Assembly: GCA_937916515.1 (NCBI GenBank)
Contig: CALFSX010000297.1
Location: forward strand, 1-64,000
Source of the DNA: an uncultured Planctomycetaceae bacterium
GTDB lineage: Bacteria; Planctomycetota; Planctomycetia; Planctomycetales; Planctomycetaceae
Length of the DNA stretch: 64,000 nt
Direction: 5' to 3'
Shown: one piece after another, positions 9,278 to 16,657 of the stretch
Numbering within the stretch: position 1 is the first letter of the stretch
Layout: every line of letters starts with the position of its first letter
Notes under the pieces: generated by a model
The model's input: only the letters and a program-made list of their open reading frames with translations
What the model was told of the DNA's origin: nothing
The model's database searches: none
Made by a program: the position numbers and the translations under genes

Positions 9278-10225
9278 TCAGTTTTGCGTGACGCCATCGT
9301 TCGGCGAGCAAAAATGCCAGATCGTGGCCAGCACCGTTCCGGTCAACATGCAGCCAAAGGTATACAGCACGCAGGGAATAACGGCGGCAGAATCGTCGCC
9401 GAACAGCTGCTTCGCCAGCACAATGCCAGCTCCCGCGTTTTGCATGCCAACTTCCAGCGTTAGAGCGCGTCGCATCGGTTCTGGCAGCCGAAACGCTTTG
9501 CCTCCAAAATACCCGGCCAGATAGCCGCCCGCGTTGATGATGGCCAGGGAGCTCAACAGGTACAAACTGGCGTGAGACATCTCCGAACGTTTGCCGGCAA
9601 TCGCGATCGCAATGATCGCCATAATGGAAACGTTGGCAATCGTCGATCCGCAACATTCTGCCTGTTTGCGAAACACTGTCGACAGGCGGCTTAACACATG
9701 CCCCGCCAGAACAGGCAGAACAACCTGAGTCAGCAGCACTTTCACAGCCGCCCAGCCGTCGTAGTTCACATCTGTCGCCACAGTCAGCCACAGCGAAAAC
9801 GGAACAACCAGCGGAGACAACATGGTGGCCGACGTTGTCAAACTTACGGAATAACTAACGTTGCCTTTGGCTGTCAGAGTTAAAACGTTGGAAGCCATTG
9901 CTCCTGGAACACACCCGACTATCAGAATTCCGGCAGCGATCTGCGGATCGGGGGCGGTCATCTTCACCACCAGCCACGCCAACAGTGGCATGCTGAGATA
10001 CTGAATGGAAGTGCCCACAAGAACGGTTGGCCAACGCCGAAAGATCAGGTTCACTTCTTCGATGGGCAATAACGCTCCCACGCAAAACATGGTCACCATA
10101 ATCAGCCAATTGATGGCAGAACCGCCCGCAGCTAAGAACGGATCAAAGCTCAAACCAAACTCCGGCCACGCAAATGCCACAGCAGACGAAGCGACCAACC
10201 AGCAAAGAATATAGCGTTGCAGCAT
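9278..10225 (-). CDS. bile acid:sodium symporter (BASS) family transporter
   Basis: This 315-residue protein has about nine hydrophobic helices and resembles the SBF/BASS family of sodium-coupled organic anion carriers. Family-like segments are FCVGALLPIEEVNLIFRRW near residue 42, VGCVPGAMASNVLTLTAKGN near residue 104 with the glycine-rich crossing, and LEVGMQNAGAGIVLAKQLF near residue 255. Its substrate is unknown. It is on the same strand as the aminotransferase downstream (125 bp gap), so joint transcription is possible. Confidence 0.85.
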   Translation of the reverse strand: MLQRYILCWLVASSAVAFAWPEFGLSFDPFLAAGGSAINWLIMVTMFCVGALLPIEEVNLIFRRWPTVLVGTSIQYLSMPLLAWLVVKMTAPDPQIAAGILIVGCVPGAMASNVLTLTAKGNVSYSVSLTTSATMLSPLVVPFSLWLTVATDVNYDGWAAVKVLLTQVVLPVLAGHVLSRLSTVFRKQAECCGSTIANVSIMAIIAIAIAGKRSEMSHASLYLLSSLAIINAGGYLAGYFGGKAFRLPEPMRRALTLEVGMQNAGAGIVLAKQLFGDDSAAVIPCVLYTFGCMLTGTVLATIWHFCSPNDGVTQN

Positions 10226-10332
10226 GATAATTATCAGACATTCGCGAACTCAGCGACCCGGCTTCGATAGAAGCCACAGTTGTACTCGCTGCCAACAGCA
10301 GAAACAAGTCACCCACACTGGCCGTCGTTGCA

Positions 10333-10734
10333 CTACGGATCGTGCTCTCCACCACAAACATCATAGGCCTCGCGCTCAAAGGGATTGTCCCGGTAGAATC
10401 GACGACCGGTCAGCCACATGAATGCGGACGACAGAAAGTAGGCAGGCAGCATGAATGGGCCCCAGCGTTCGTATTGTGCAACGTGAACAGCCTCGTGTTT
10501 GCGGGAGATGTCGAGTGATGCGTCGGTTTGGCCGAGGATTGTGTGCCCCAGTGTCAGCGCGAGTGTGAACTGACCGTGGGAAAGACGTTGGACGAACCAT
10601 TTCGTACCGCCATCGTAGAATTCAATCGCGCGACCGCAAATCCGGACGCGACCGCCAAAGCAGAGCCCGATGCCTCCAATCAGAAGGCCAAGCATCGTGT
10701 AAGGCGACGCCCAAAGAATGCGGATAATAAACAA
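10333..10734 (-). CDS. membrane protein with HExxH motif, probable cassette gene
   Basis: A 133-residue protein with an N-terminal membrane segment (LGLLIGGIGLCFGG), a second hydrophobic stretch (PAYFLSSAFMWL) and HEAVHVAQYERWG, an HExxH pattern typical of zinc metallopeptidases. RDNPFEREAYDV near the C-terminus provides a possible third ligand. I know similar short HExxH membrane proteins of unassigned function. The start is uncertain: TTG at 10734, or ATG at 10695. A worn attC-like site lies 27 bp upstream (10761-10819), so this is probably the oldest surviving cassette of the local array. Confidence 0.65.
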   Translation of the reverse strand: MFIIRILWASPYTMLGLLIGGIGLCFGGRVRICGRAIEFYDGGTKWFVQRLSHGQFTLALTLGHTILGQTDASLDISRKHEAVHVAQYERWGPFMLPAYFLSSAFMWLTGRRFYRDNPFEREAYDVCGGEHDP

Positions 10735-10760
10735 CAGTTGGTCAATCGGCGATAGAAAGA

Positions 10761-10819
10761 GTTACAGCATAGAAATCGTCTGGCATGTTGTCGCAGAGGA
10801 CAGGCCAGCGACGTGCAGC
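10761..10819 (-). other. degenerate attC-like site
   Basis: On the plus strand this aligns to the intact site at 13440-13495: both share CATAG, then spaced matches to TCTG, then TGTCGCAGA and a final GCGACGT. The outer boxes have drifted (TTACAGC and GTGCAGC in place of GCCTAAC and GTTGTGC). It marks the upstream edge of the HExxH cassette. Confidence 0.5.
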
Positions 10820-10944
10820 AATCAGGATAGTGGTTTTGCAAGGGATTTCCAGCGGCCAATGTCATTGCGATGCGATTCAGTCACGGAGTGACTGAGGCGC
10901 TTTGCGTGGGATGCCAATCCCCGGAAGCCCTTGCCCCAAACAAC

Positions 10945-11082
10945 ATTAAAGTCTTACTTAAAATGATGCACGCACTGTGCGCGCATGTTGTTCGTAGCGA
11001 CAACGGAGCGGCTCGGCGATTCCAGCGTTCCATGTGTTGCCGCATTCCACGCCACTGGGTCAAGGGCAAAGCCCTTGTTAAA
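10945..11082 (+). repeat. R1 repeat, copy B
   Basis: A full-length R1 copy, from AAAGTCTTACTTAAAATG to GGGCAAAGCCCTTGTTAAAC. The palindrome core reads GCGCACTGTGCGCGC-like, and TTGTTCGTAGCGACAA follows. It is preceded by a short hairpin block that includes AGTCACGGAGTGACTG. Confidence 0.85.
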
Positions 11083-11083
11083 C

Positions 11084-11125
11084 AGAGCATTCCGGACTGC
11101 GGCACGCCGCAGTCCGGAATGCTCT
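11084..11125. repeat. 42-bp near-perfect palindrome
   Basis: AGAGCATTCCGGACTGCGGC is followed two bases later by its exact reverse complement. It begins 2 bp after R1 copy B. No T-run is present on either side, so it is not an obvious terminator. Confidence 0.8.
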
Positions 11126-11185
11126 AAGGACAGTTTTGGGGTGGCTCATCCATCGGTTATCACCGACGGCAAAGTGCTGCCGTCA

Positions 11186-11738
11186 CTACGTGACTAAATC
11201 CCAACATGCTATTTCCATCAAATGCCCTACCAACCACACCGCCTGAAGCCACCGCCACTGCGCGTCTGCCTTGAACCCAAATTTGATGTCCGGCTTGTAC
11301 CGCGCAGACATCAAGTCCTTAATTTTTGTCCGGCGACGAAGCGGCGCTAGAACCACCAACACAAAACGGCCATCCCCGCTGCGGCAATCAATGTTGCCAA
11401 AATTAAATAATGTGACGCAATCTGACCAATGTCTTATGATGCACGAACACTGCGACACCTGACAGCCTCGTCGTCTGAATCGTCGTATTCAGCCAAGGGC
11501 ATCACGATGTACGCGTCCAGCGGCCAGATCGGAACGAATACAAGACACAACCAGAGTACGCTTTGCTAAACCGTGGGGACGCACCCAACGGATTCAGCTT
11601 CGACTGCGAGCGCATCAGACAGTTTGCGCCGATGCTTGCGACCGTAGATTTGGCAAGCGGATTCGTCGTAAGACGCGAGTGTTTCCGTGCCAGCGCCGTC
11701 GATCAATCGTCGCACGATGGGGTCGCTGATCGGTTCGT
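11186..11738 (-). pseudogene. decayed coding region between cassette sites
   Basis: On the minus strand one frame reads for about 62 residues from near 11758, with sensible composition (segments such as DEPISDPIVRRLIDGAG and YGRKHRRKLSDALAVEAES), then meets TAG at about 11570. The same frame continues with a membrane-like stretch (VLWLCLVFVPIWPLDAYIVM), a TAA and another hydrophobic stretch. It looks like one or two former cassette genes broken by stops. I recognise no family. Confidence 0.4.
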
Positions 11739-11928
11739 CACAAAGCCGTTCGTTCTTTAGTCATCCGCACATGGCCAGGAAGTCTGCTCGCTCTGCCTCA
11801 AGCAAGAGCCGGACCTACGAACATCGCCAGTCTGCATGACCACTTGACCGACTCACGTGAGAAGTAACTCAAGAAAAAACACATTCAAGCTTGACGATCT
11901 AAGCCTAATACGAAAAACCATGTTGTAC
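11739..11928 (-). other. attC-like element, long variant (copy 1)
   Basis: Read on the minus strand it opens with the box GTACAAC and then ATGGTTTTTCG, the same box-spacer-L-box start as the sites at 12238 and 12937. The following ~165 bp are nearly identical to 54751-54942 and do not pair back to the L-box, so only the left half of an attC is evident. The opening box is complementary, over 11 bp, to the other end of the cassette at 12234-12244. Confidence 0.6.
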
Positions 11929-11944
11929 GACCGGTGAAGTGCAT

Positions 11945-12226
11945 TCAGGTCATCCAATTCGCAACGGCCGTTCCGAGAACGCACAGGAACGCGATCGCCA
12001 AGCACAGCATCGCAACCCGAAGATGCCAAATCATGAATGGGTAAGCGTAGCCGGGGAGATCGTATCGCAGATTTGTGAGCCACAACGGAGCGGCAATCAG
12101 CAAAAGAACAGATGCTGTGACACCGGCAGCGTGCCACGAACCTGAAAGGCGTTGAATCAGCGGAAGAAGCATTCCCACCGTCAGGCCGTAGATTGCAGTT
12201 TCGGTTAGGCCGCGCGGATCACCCAT
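11945..12226 (-). CDS. small membrane protein, cassette gene
   Basis: I do not recognise this 93-residue protein. It has two or three hydrophobic helices (about residues 9-29, 34-52 and 68-90), with a short loop rich in Tyr and Pro. The ATG lies 12 bp inside the cassette boundary and the stop lies 17 bp from the opposite boundary, so the ORF fills the cassette. The orientation of gene and sites is the usual one: the stop faces the site that belongs to the cassette. Confidence 0.7.
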   Translation of the reverse strand: MGDPRGLTETAIYGLTVGMLLPLIQRLSGSWHAAGVTASVLLLIAAPLWLTNLRYDLPGYAYPFMIWHLRVAMLCLAIAFLCVLGTAVANWMT

Positions 12227-12237
12227 CTCGGTAGGTC

Positions 12238-12375
12238 GTACAACGGAAGGTTTTTACGACACCGCCCTGAACGAAGCGGGCGATGTCTGAACTACCAACG
12301 ATTGTACCAAGGCGAGCCCGCGTGGCCAAACATGGAAGGTGTGCCGCAGGCCTCAGCGTAAAACCCATATTCGCC
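12238..12375 (-). other. attC-like cassette recombination site
   Basis: A 138-bp imperfect inverted repeat. Its outer boxes are GTACAAC (plus strand, 12238-12244) and a worn ATTCGCC where GTTAGCC is expected. L-box arms GGTTTTTACG and CGTAAAACCC pair inside. The body is about 85% identical by eye to 12937-13073. The worn box keeps the adjoining GCCGACTGC, which matches the start of the cassette it closes. Confidence 0.75.
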
Positions 12376-12391
12376 GACTGCTTGAGGTAGG

Positions 12392-12928
12392 TTATTGGTC
12401 AACCCCACGGTAGATTCCATCGTCCGGAATGCTATTGTTTACGTCTTCCATGTCGATGTTGGCAATGGACAAGTTGTTTTCAAGTTCTTGTACGACGTGA
12501 GGTAGATGACGAACCGATTGAAGATCGTCAGCAGGGACAGCTGACGGCGGGCGTTCGTAGTCCGCAACATCGGTTGAGTTCGGAAAAAAGTAATGCAACG
12601 TGATGGTGTCTTCATCTTCGGGCGAAGTTTCACCCGTTGCCGCAAATACGAAGCCACCAGGATAGTCAGCCGGGAGCGCGTGCACCAAGTCGATATCCGA
12701 AAGCCCGTAGTACTTGGGGTCATCAACGAATTGGACATTGGCGAGAAAACCAAACGAACCAACGGGAGCGGAAATGCGATCTTTGAGAGACACCCAGAGC
12801 TCTGGTCGGTCATTGAATGTGCGGACGACCCATGGATCATGTGCAGACACGTCGCCGGTGTTTTGTGGCATGGAACAACCAAGCGTCAGAGTGCAGAACA
12901 AGAGGCTGAATGTGAGCAGTGATTTCAT
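12392..12928 (-). CDS. lipoprotein, cassette gene
   Basis: This 178-residue protein has a lipoprotein signal peptide: MKSLLTFSLLFCTLTLGC, with the lipobox LTLGC ending at residue 18. The mature part is acidic and has no family I recognise. It contains WVSLKDRISAPVGSFGFLANVQF, described here by its W45, G57 and F59-like positions, and a region rich in Asp/Glu/Thr. The ATG is 9 bp from the cassette boundary at 12937 and the stop is 17 bp from the other boundary. Confidence 0.75.
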   Translation of the reverse strand: MKSLLTFSLLFCTLTLGCSMPQNTGDVSAHDPWVVRTFNDRPELWVSLKDRISAPVGSFGFLANVQFVDDPKYYGLSDIDLVHALPADYPGGFVFAATGETSPEDEDTITLHYFFPNSTDVADYERPPSAVPADDLQSVRHLPHVVQELENNLSIANIDMEDVNNSIPDDGIYRGVDQ

Positions 12929-12936
12929 CTGCAGTC

Positions 12937-13073
12937 GGCTAACGGAAGGTTTTTACGACACCGCCCTAAACGAAGCGGACGACGTCTGAACTACGAGAGA
13001 TTGTACCAATGCCAGCCCGCGTGACCAACCAAGGAAGGTGTGCCGAAGGCCTAGCGTAAAAACCATGTTAGGC
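12937..13073 (-). other. attC-like cassette recombination site
   Basis: This is the best-preserved site. On the minus strand it runs from GCCTAAC to GTTAGCC. The L-box arms GGTTTTTACG and CGTAAAAACC form a 10-bp perfect pair, separated from the outer boxes by unequal spacers (AT versus GGAA), which matches the unpaired central spacer of known attC sites. The 137-bp length is within the range of long attC sites. Confidence 0.8.
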
Positions 13074-13084
13074 GACCGGCCACA

Positions 13085-13423
13085 CTACGAACCAGAGTTA
13101 GGCGTTGGGGATATGTCGTGTTCAAACCAATGCGAACAATACGGACAGGAAACGTCGAGGATGTCTGCGAATTCGTAATCAACGAACGATTCCGGCGGAT
13201 CGTTTTGTGCGGCGATGTAGTCACGCCGCGATTTCGCCATGCGAGAAAACGCGGACGATCCAGCACGCCAACCAACAGTGCGGCCACACTGCGGGCATCG
13301 AATACGAGACACGCGGATACGCGAACCAAGCCAGCTAGCGAACAGGAGCGTTACGAACAACGCGACGAACAGCAAGAGGCCGCAGGAGACGATAAGTGAT
13401 AACCAGCGGAAGAATGTTGCCAT
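13085..13423 (-). CDS. membrane-anchored zinc-ribbon-like protein, cassette gene
   Basis: The 112-residue protein has an N-terminal hydrophobic segment (about residues 8-33) and two CxxC pairs: CPQCGR near residue 45 and CPYCSHWFEHD near residue 95. Together they could hold one zinc ion. I recognise no named family. ATG 13423 is preferred to the GTG one codon earlier. The ORF fills the cassette between 13073 and 13440, and the boundary sequences GTTAGGCGACC and GGTCGCCTAAC are exact complements. Confidence 0.72.
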   Translation of the reverse strand: MATFFRWLSLIVSCGLLLFVALFVTLLFASWLGSRIRVSRIRCPQCGRTVGWRAGSSAFSRMAKSRRDYIAAQNDPPESFVDYEFADILDVSCPYCSHWFEHDISPTPNSGS

Positions 13424-13439
13424 CACATTGCACTAGGTC

Positions 13440-13495
13440 GCCTAACATAGTGATTCTCTGACAAGGTGTCGCAGAAACGGTCTGCGACGTTGTGC
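13440..13495 (-). other. attC-like cassette recombination site, short type
   Basis: A 56-bp site with outer boxes GCCTAAC and GTTGTGC (plus strand). Its body (TTCTCTGACAAGGTGTCGCA) is also found at 55399-55462. It is the first site of the array, about 105 bp from the stop of the chromosomal gene at 13601. Confidence 0.7.
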
Positions 13496-13600
13496 GGTTC
13501 TCACGTGGTTTTGATGAGGGGCTTAGCTTTGAGCCAACTGCCAGCCGTCATGCGAAGCGTTTGGCCGGTGCAATTCGCCGCTGTGTAACGACTGGGTCGG

Positions 13601-15127
13601 CTACTCAGCGGACAGTGCTTTGTCTTCGTCGCCGGACGGGCGGATGAGTTCGAAGTAGTTGCGGATGGTTTGACGGTGTCCCAGTGGAATGGGTTCTGAA
13701 TCCAGCACAGCTTCTGACATTTTTTGATACTTGGCGAATGCGTCTTTGGCTCGACGAGTTGCCTGTTCTTCAGCTTCTGTCGAAGTTGTTGTTTCGAATT
13801 CCGAATCGCCGTCGGCACCCATTTGGCCCGTCAGAGTTGCCATTTGACGCTGGCTGTCCAGCTTTGTTTTTTGGCCGTCGATGTTTCCAGCGGATTTCGC
13901 TCCCGCTTTCTGACTTGGTGAATTGCTTTTCTTGTCGGTCTGTCCCTGAGCCATGTTGAGGCCCTGGCCAGCACTTGCGCCGTTGCCGTCTTTGTCGCAG
14001 TTGCCAGAACACAGCTTCTTGCATTCGCCCAGCTTGTCGCACTTACTGTTCAGCATGTTGCACATGCTTTTACACAGGCTGTGTTTTTTTACTGCCTGAG
14101 CCAGCTTGTTACAGTTTTCGCACGTGCCTTTGCTGTCTCCCGTTTTGACGGATTCTGCAAGCTGATCCAATGTTTCACTAAGCTTGCCCATGCCCTTCTT
14201 TTTGGCAGACGCTGCAGCGATGGAAAGTTTTTCACTGGTTGGGCGTGATTCTGTGCGATCCATATTTTCGGCATCAACTTCTTCCAAAGCTTCTGCCGCT
14301 TTTTCCAGATCTTCTTTTTTCAGTTGTTCGGCAGCGGCCTTGAAGGCTTCTGCACCCGACATGGCTTCCGCAACGGCGCTTAGCTGAGCGTCCATGGCGG
14401 CGATGTTCATGGTGGCCATCATTTCCTGCATCTTCTGCTGCATTTCGGAAATGGTTTCCAAAGACTCTCGAACGTCCGTTTCCGGCTTTTCCAGTTCTTC
14501 CAGATCTTTCTTCAGTTCAACCACCAGGTCTTTCAATTCTTCGATGCCGGATTCTTCAGCGAGTTCTTCCAGCAGTTCGATCTCATTTTGAATTTCGTTG
14601 GCAGCGGCATCAATGCCTTCCGGATGCAGCACTTCCGCCTGAACGCTGCTTTCTCTGATTGGCAGCAGCAGCAGAACCAGGCCAGCTGCGGCCACAGTCA
14701 GGCAAGCCCATGCCAGTTGTTTTGGTGCTTTGAACGGAACAACAACTTTGGCATCAACGGCCTGCAGATGTCCAGTGGCATCCTGAAGCTGCAGTTCTTT
14801 AAACGGTGAAGATTCCGGCTTGGCGGCGAATTCCAACGCGGTGATTGTGCGATCTTTCAGTCGATAGTGAGCATCCACAACGGCGGCAGCTTCAGTCCAT
14901 GGTCGTTTCAAAACCAGGCCGACAACGCCGGCAATTGCCGTGCAACCGAACAGGATGCTTAGCAGCTGAGGAACTTCGACGGACACTGCAAAGGTCGCTC
15001 GGGCAATTCCCAGCAGCAGGCCAATTCCGCCACCAACGGTTGCTCCAATGGCAAGCAATGAAATCATAGATTGAACTCGAAGCCGACTTCGCACAGGAGC
15101 AAGAAAGCTGAGGATCTCGTTTTTCAT
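13601..15127 (-). CDS. membrane protein with coiled coil and Cys-rich segment
   Basis: This 508-residue protein belongs to no family I can name. Two membrane helices lie near residues 20-45 and 55-75. A third is near 165-180, followed by a long Glu/Leu/Met-rich coiled-coil region (about 190-320). Next comes a segment with about 11 Cys in 60 residues, several in CxxC or CxxxC spacing (CENC, CKSMC, CKKLC, CDKDG), and a low-complexity Gln/Ser/Thr tail. The Cys cluster could bind metal or form disulphides. The ATG at 15127 is chosen; upstream sequence in frame to 15493 looks non-coding. Confidence 0.75.
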   Translation of the reverse strand: MKNEILSFLAPVRSRLRVQSMISLLAIGATVGGGIGLLLGIARATFAVSVEVPQLLSILFGCTAIAGVVGLVLKRPWTEAAAVVDAHYRLKDRTITALEFAAKPESSPFKELQLQDATGHLQAVDAKVVVPFKAPKQLAWACLTVAAAGLVLLLLPIRESSVQAEVLHPEGIDAAANEIQNEIELLEELAEESGIEELKDLVVELKKDLEELEKPETDVRESLETISEMQQKMQEMMATMNIAAMDAQLSAVAEAMSGAEAFKAAAEQLKKEDLEKAAEALEEVDAENMDRTESRPTSEKLSIAAASAKKKGMGKLSETLDQLAESVKTGDSKGTCENCNKLAQAVKKHSLCKSMCNMLNSKCDKLGECKKLCSGNCDKDGNGASAGQGLNMAQGQTDKKSNSPSQKAGAKSAGNIDGQKTKLDSQRQMATLTGQMGADGDSEFETTTSTEAEEQATRRAKDAFAKYQKMSEAVLDSEPIPLGHRQTIRNYFELIRPSGDEDKALSAE

Positions 15128-15635
15128 TCGTTGGCCCGCTCTTAAAATTTGCAGACTTGATGGGTCGTACTCAAAACTACTCACACCGCAAAATTCTACC
15201 GCCGTGGAATTGATATCGTCAAACCGAATCAAAAAATGCCAGGGGTGATCCTGGATTTCCCCTACCGAATCGCCAAACAGTGGCATCCGCCGGCAAGATG
15301 CAGCCTGCCCGAATTGCCAAAGCGTGCCAAACAGAGCCTTTTCCTGAAATGCCAAACAACCCGCTTTATGCAGCAAAAACGTGAGTTTCGGCTGGCCGGG
15401 CCTCAAGAAATCAGGAAGCACGTGGAAGCCTGAATTCGAGGGCAGTTGAGTGCAGCATGTCTTGTGGATTCTTCCGTGAGCTACGGAAGTCATGGGGTTA
15501 GGGCACTTGGAAATCCGTACAAATGCCGCAAGAATGGTTTCCCGCAGCCGTGTATTTTTTGCTCAAGAGCGAACAACTGCGGTATTTTCATGTCAACAGA
15601 TCGTTCGTTTTCCCTTCACATTGAGTTCCGTTGCT

Positions 15636-16262
15636 ATGTCGCATTTTGGTGTTTTCTTTTCTGCGATCCCGAAGTTGTTTTGGTCAGAGTATTCTGACCA
15701 GCCGTTTCAGAAGTGTCTTAGCTGCGAAGTGCCTTTGGTTGAATGCGATCTGCACGTCATCCAAAAACGAATTGTGGCCAACGAAGCTGTCATGGAAATG
15801 GCCGTATGTAATCGCTGCCGCGACAAGCAGGCAGAAGAGATGTCTGAAGAGACTCGCAAAAACGTCACCGAACACATGATGGCCTGCTTTCAAAAACGTG
15901 CGGCAGAACTGCTGCCACAAACTGAGGGCACTCATGTGATTGAAGTGACTGAAATTGAAGACCCGGAAGAAGGCAACGCCATGCTGGAACGTTGTCTGGA
16001 ATCGTGTCTGATGTGCGGCACCGCCAGAGAAAAATGTCACCGCTATTCTCTGGCCGGTTTGTGCCGCGATTCAGAAATGGTGGTGCAGGTGACTCCTGTT
16101 GGCCAGACACCATTTTTGATTTGTGAAACGTGCGAACAGGGGATGGCTCATCTGGTTTCCAAAAAGACTCGAGACGCCTGGGACCGATTTGTAGAAGAAC
16201 ATTTCGACGGTCCTCCCGGAGTCGAGCTGGATTCACCGTCGCACTATCCGATGGCGTTTTGA
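15636..16262 (+). CDS. Cys-rich protein of unknown function
   Basis: A 208-residue, probably cytoplasmic protein with several Cys pairs: CLSCEVPLVECD near residue 30, CNRCRDKQ near 60, CLESCLMCGTAREKC near 130 and CETCEQG near 170. The pattern suggests two metal-binding ribbons. I recognise no family. The start at 15636 (MSHFGVFF) is a choice among several in-frame Met codons, since the upstream frame to 15492 has poor coding character. It is divergent from the gene at 13601. Confidence 0.7.
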   Translation: MSHFGVFFSAIPKLFWSEYSDQPFQKCLSCEVPLVECDLHVIQKRIVANEAVMEMAVCNRCRDKQAEEMSEETRKNVTEHMMACFQKRAAELLPQTEGTHVIEVTEIEDPEEGNAMLERCLESCLMCGTAREKCHRYSLAGLCRDSEMVVQVTPVGQTPFLICETCEQGMAHLVSKKTRDAWDRFVEEHFDGPPGVELDSPSHYPMAF

Positions 16263-16340
16263 ATGCGGGTGGTATTTCAGGTTTCAGGTTGAAAGTTTCA
16301 CCCGCGCCTCGACGTTGTTTGCGCACGGGGCGTTCATCAG

Positions 16341-16624
16341 CCACCAGTTTTAACTGGTGGTCACTGGCTCAGCACCTCAGCACCAGAATCTCATAGCCGG
16401 CTTTAGCCGGCTGGCGAGGTGCCGACCTCCACGCTGAACCACCAGTTAAAACTGGTGGCTGAGGGGGCAGTTGTGACTCTGAAAAGGGTGGCCGGGGTTG
16501 GAGCGAGGTACGAGCGAAACCCCGCGGTTTCCTTCGCAAGCTCAGCCCAACCTCGGCCACCCATCGTCAACAATCTCCGATCGGCCAGAATCCTCAAAGC
16601 TGAACCACCAGTTAAAACTGGTGG
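16341..16624. repeat. R6 palindromes and R5 element
   Basis: Three copies of the palindrome CCACCAGTT-AA-AACTGGTGG lie at 16341-16360, 16439-16458 and 16605-16624. The last two share the left flank GCTGAA. Between them at 16487-16563 is an R5 element bounded by GGTGGCCGGGGTTGG and its near complement. An AGCCGGCTTTAGCCGGCT hairpin is at about 16396. No gene is supported here. Confidence 0.75.
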
Positions 16625-16657
16625 CAGCGGGCTGCGGTTGTGCTTTCCACGGGCGCG

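Noticed and set aside
10945-11082. R1 as an attC site because its ends read GTTAGGC or GTTAAAC
   Set aside because: No complementary box is visible at the other end of any R1 copy, and the hairpin order does not fit attC. The likeness may be chance.
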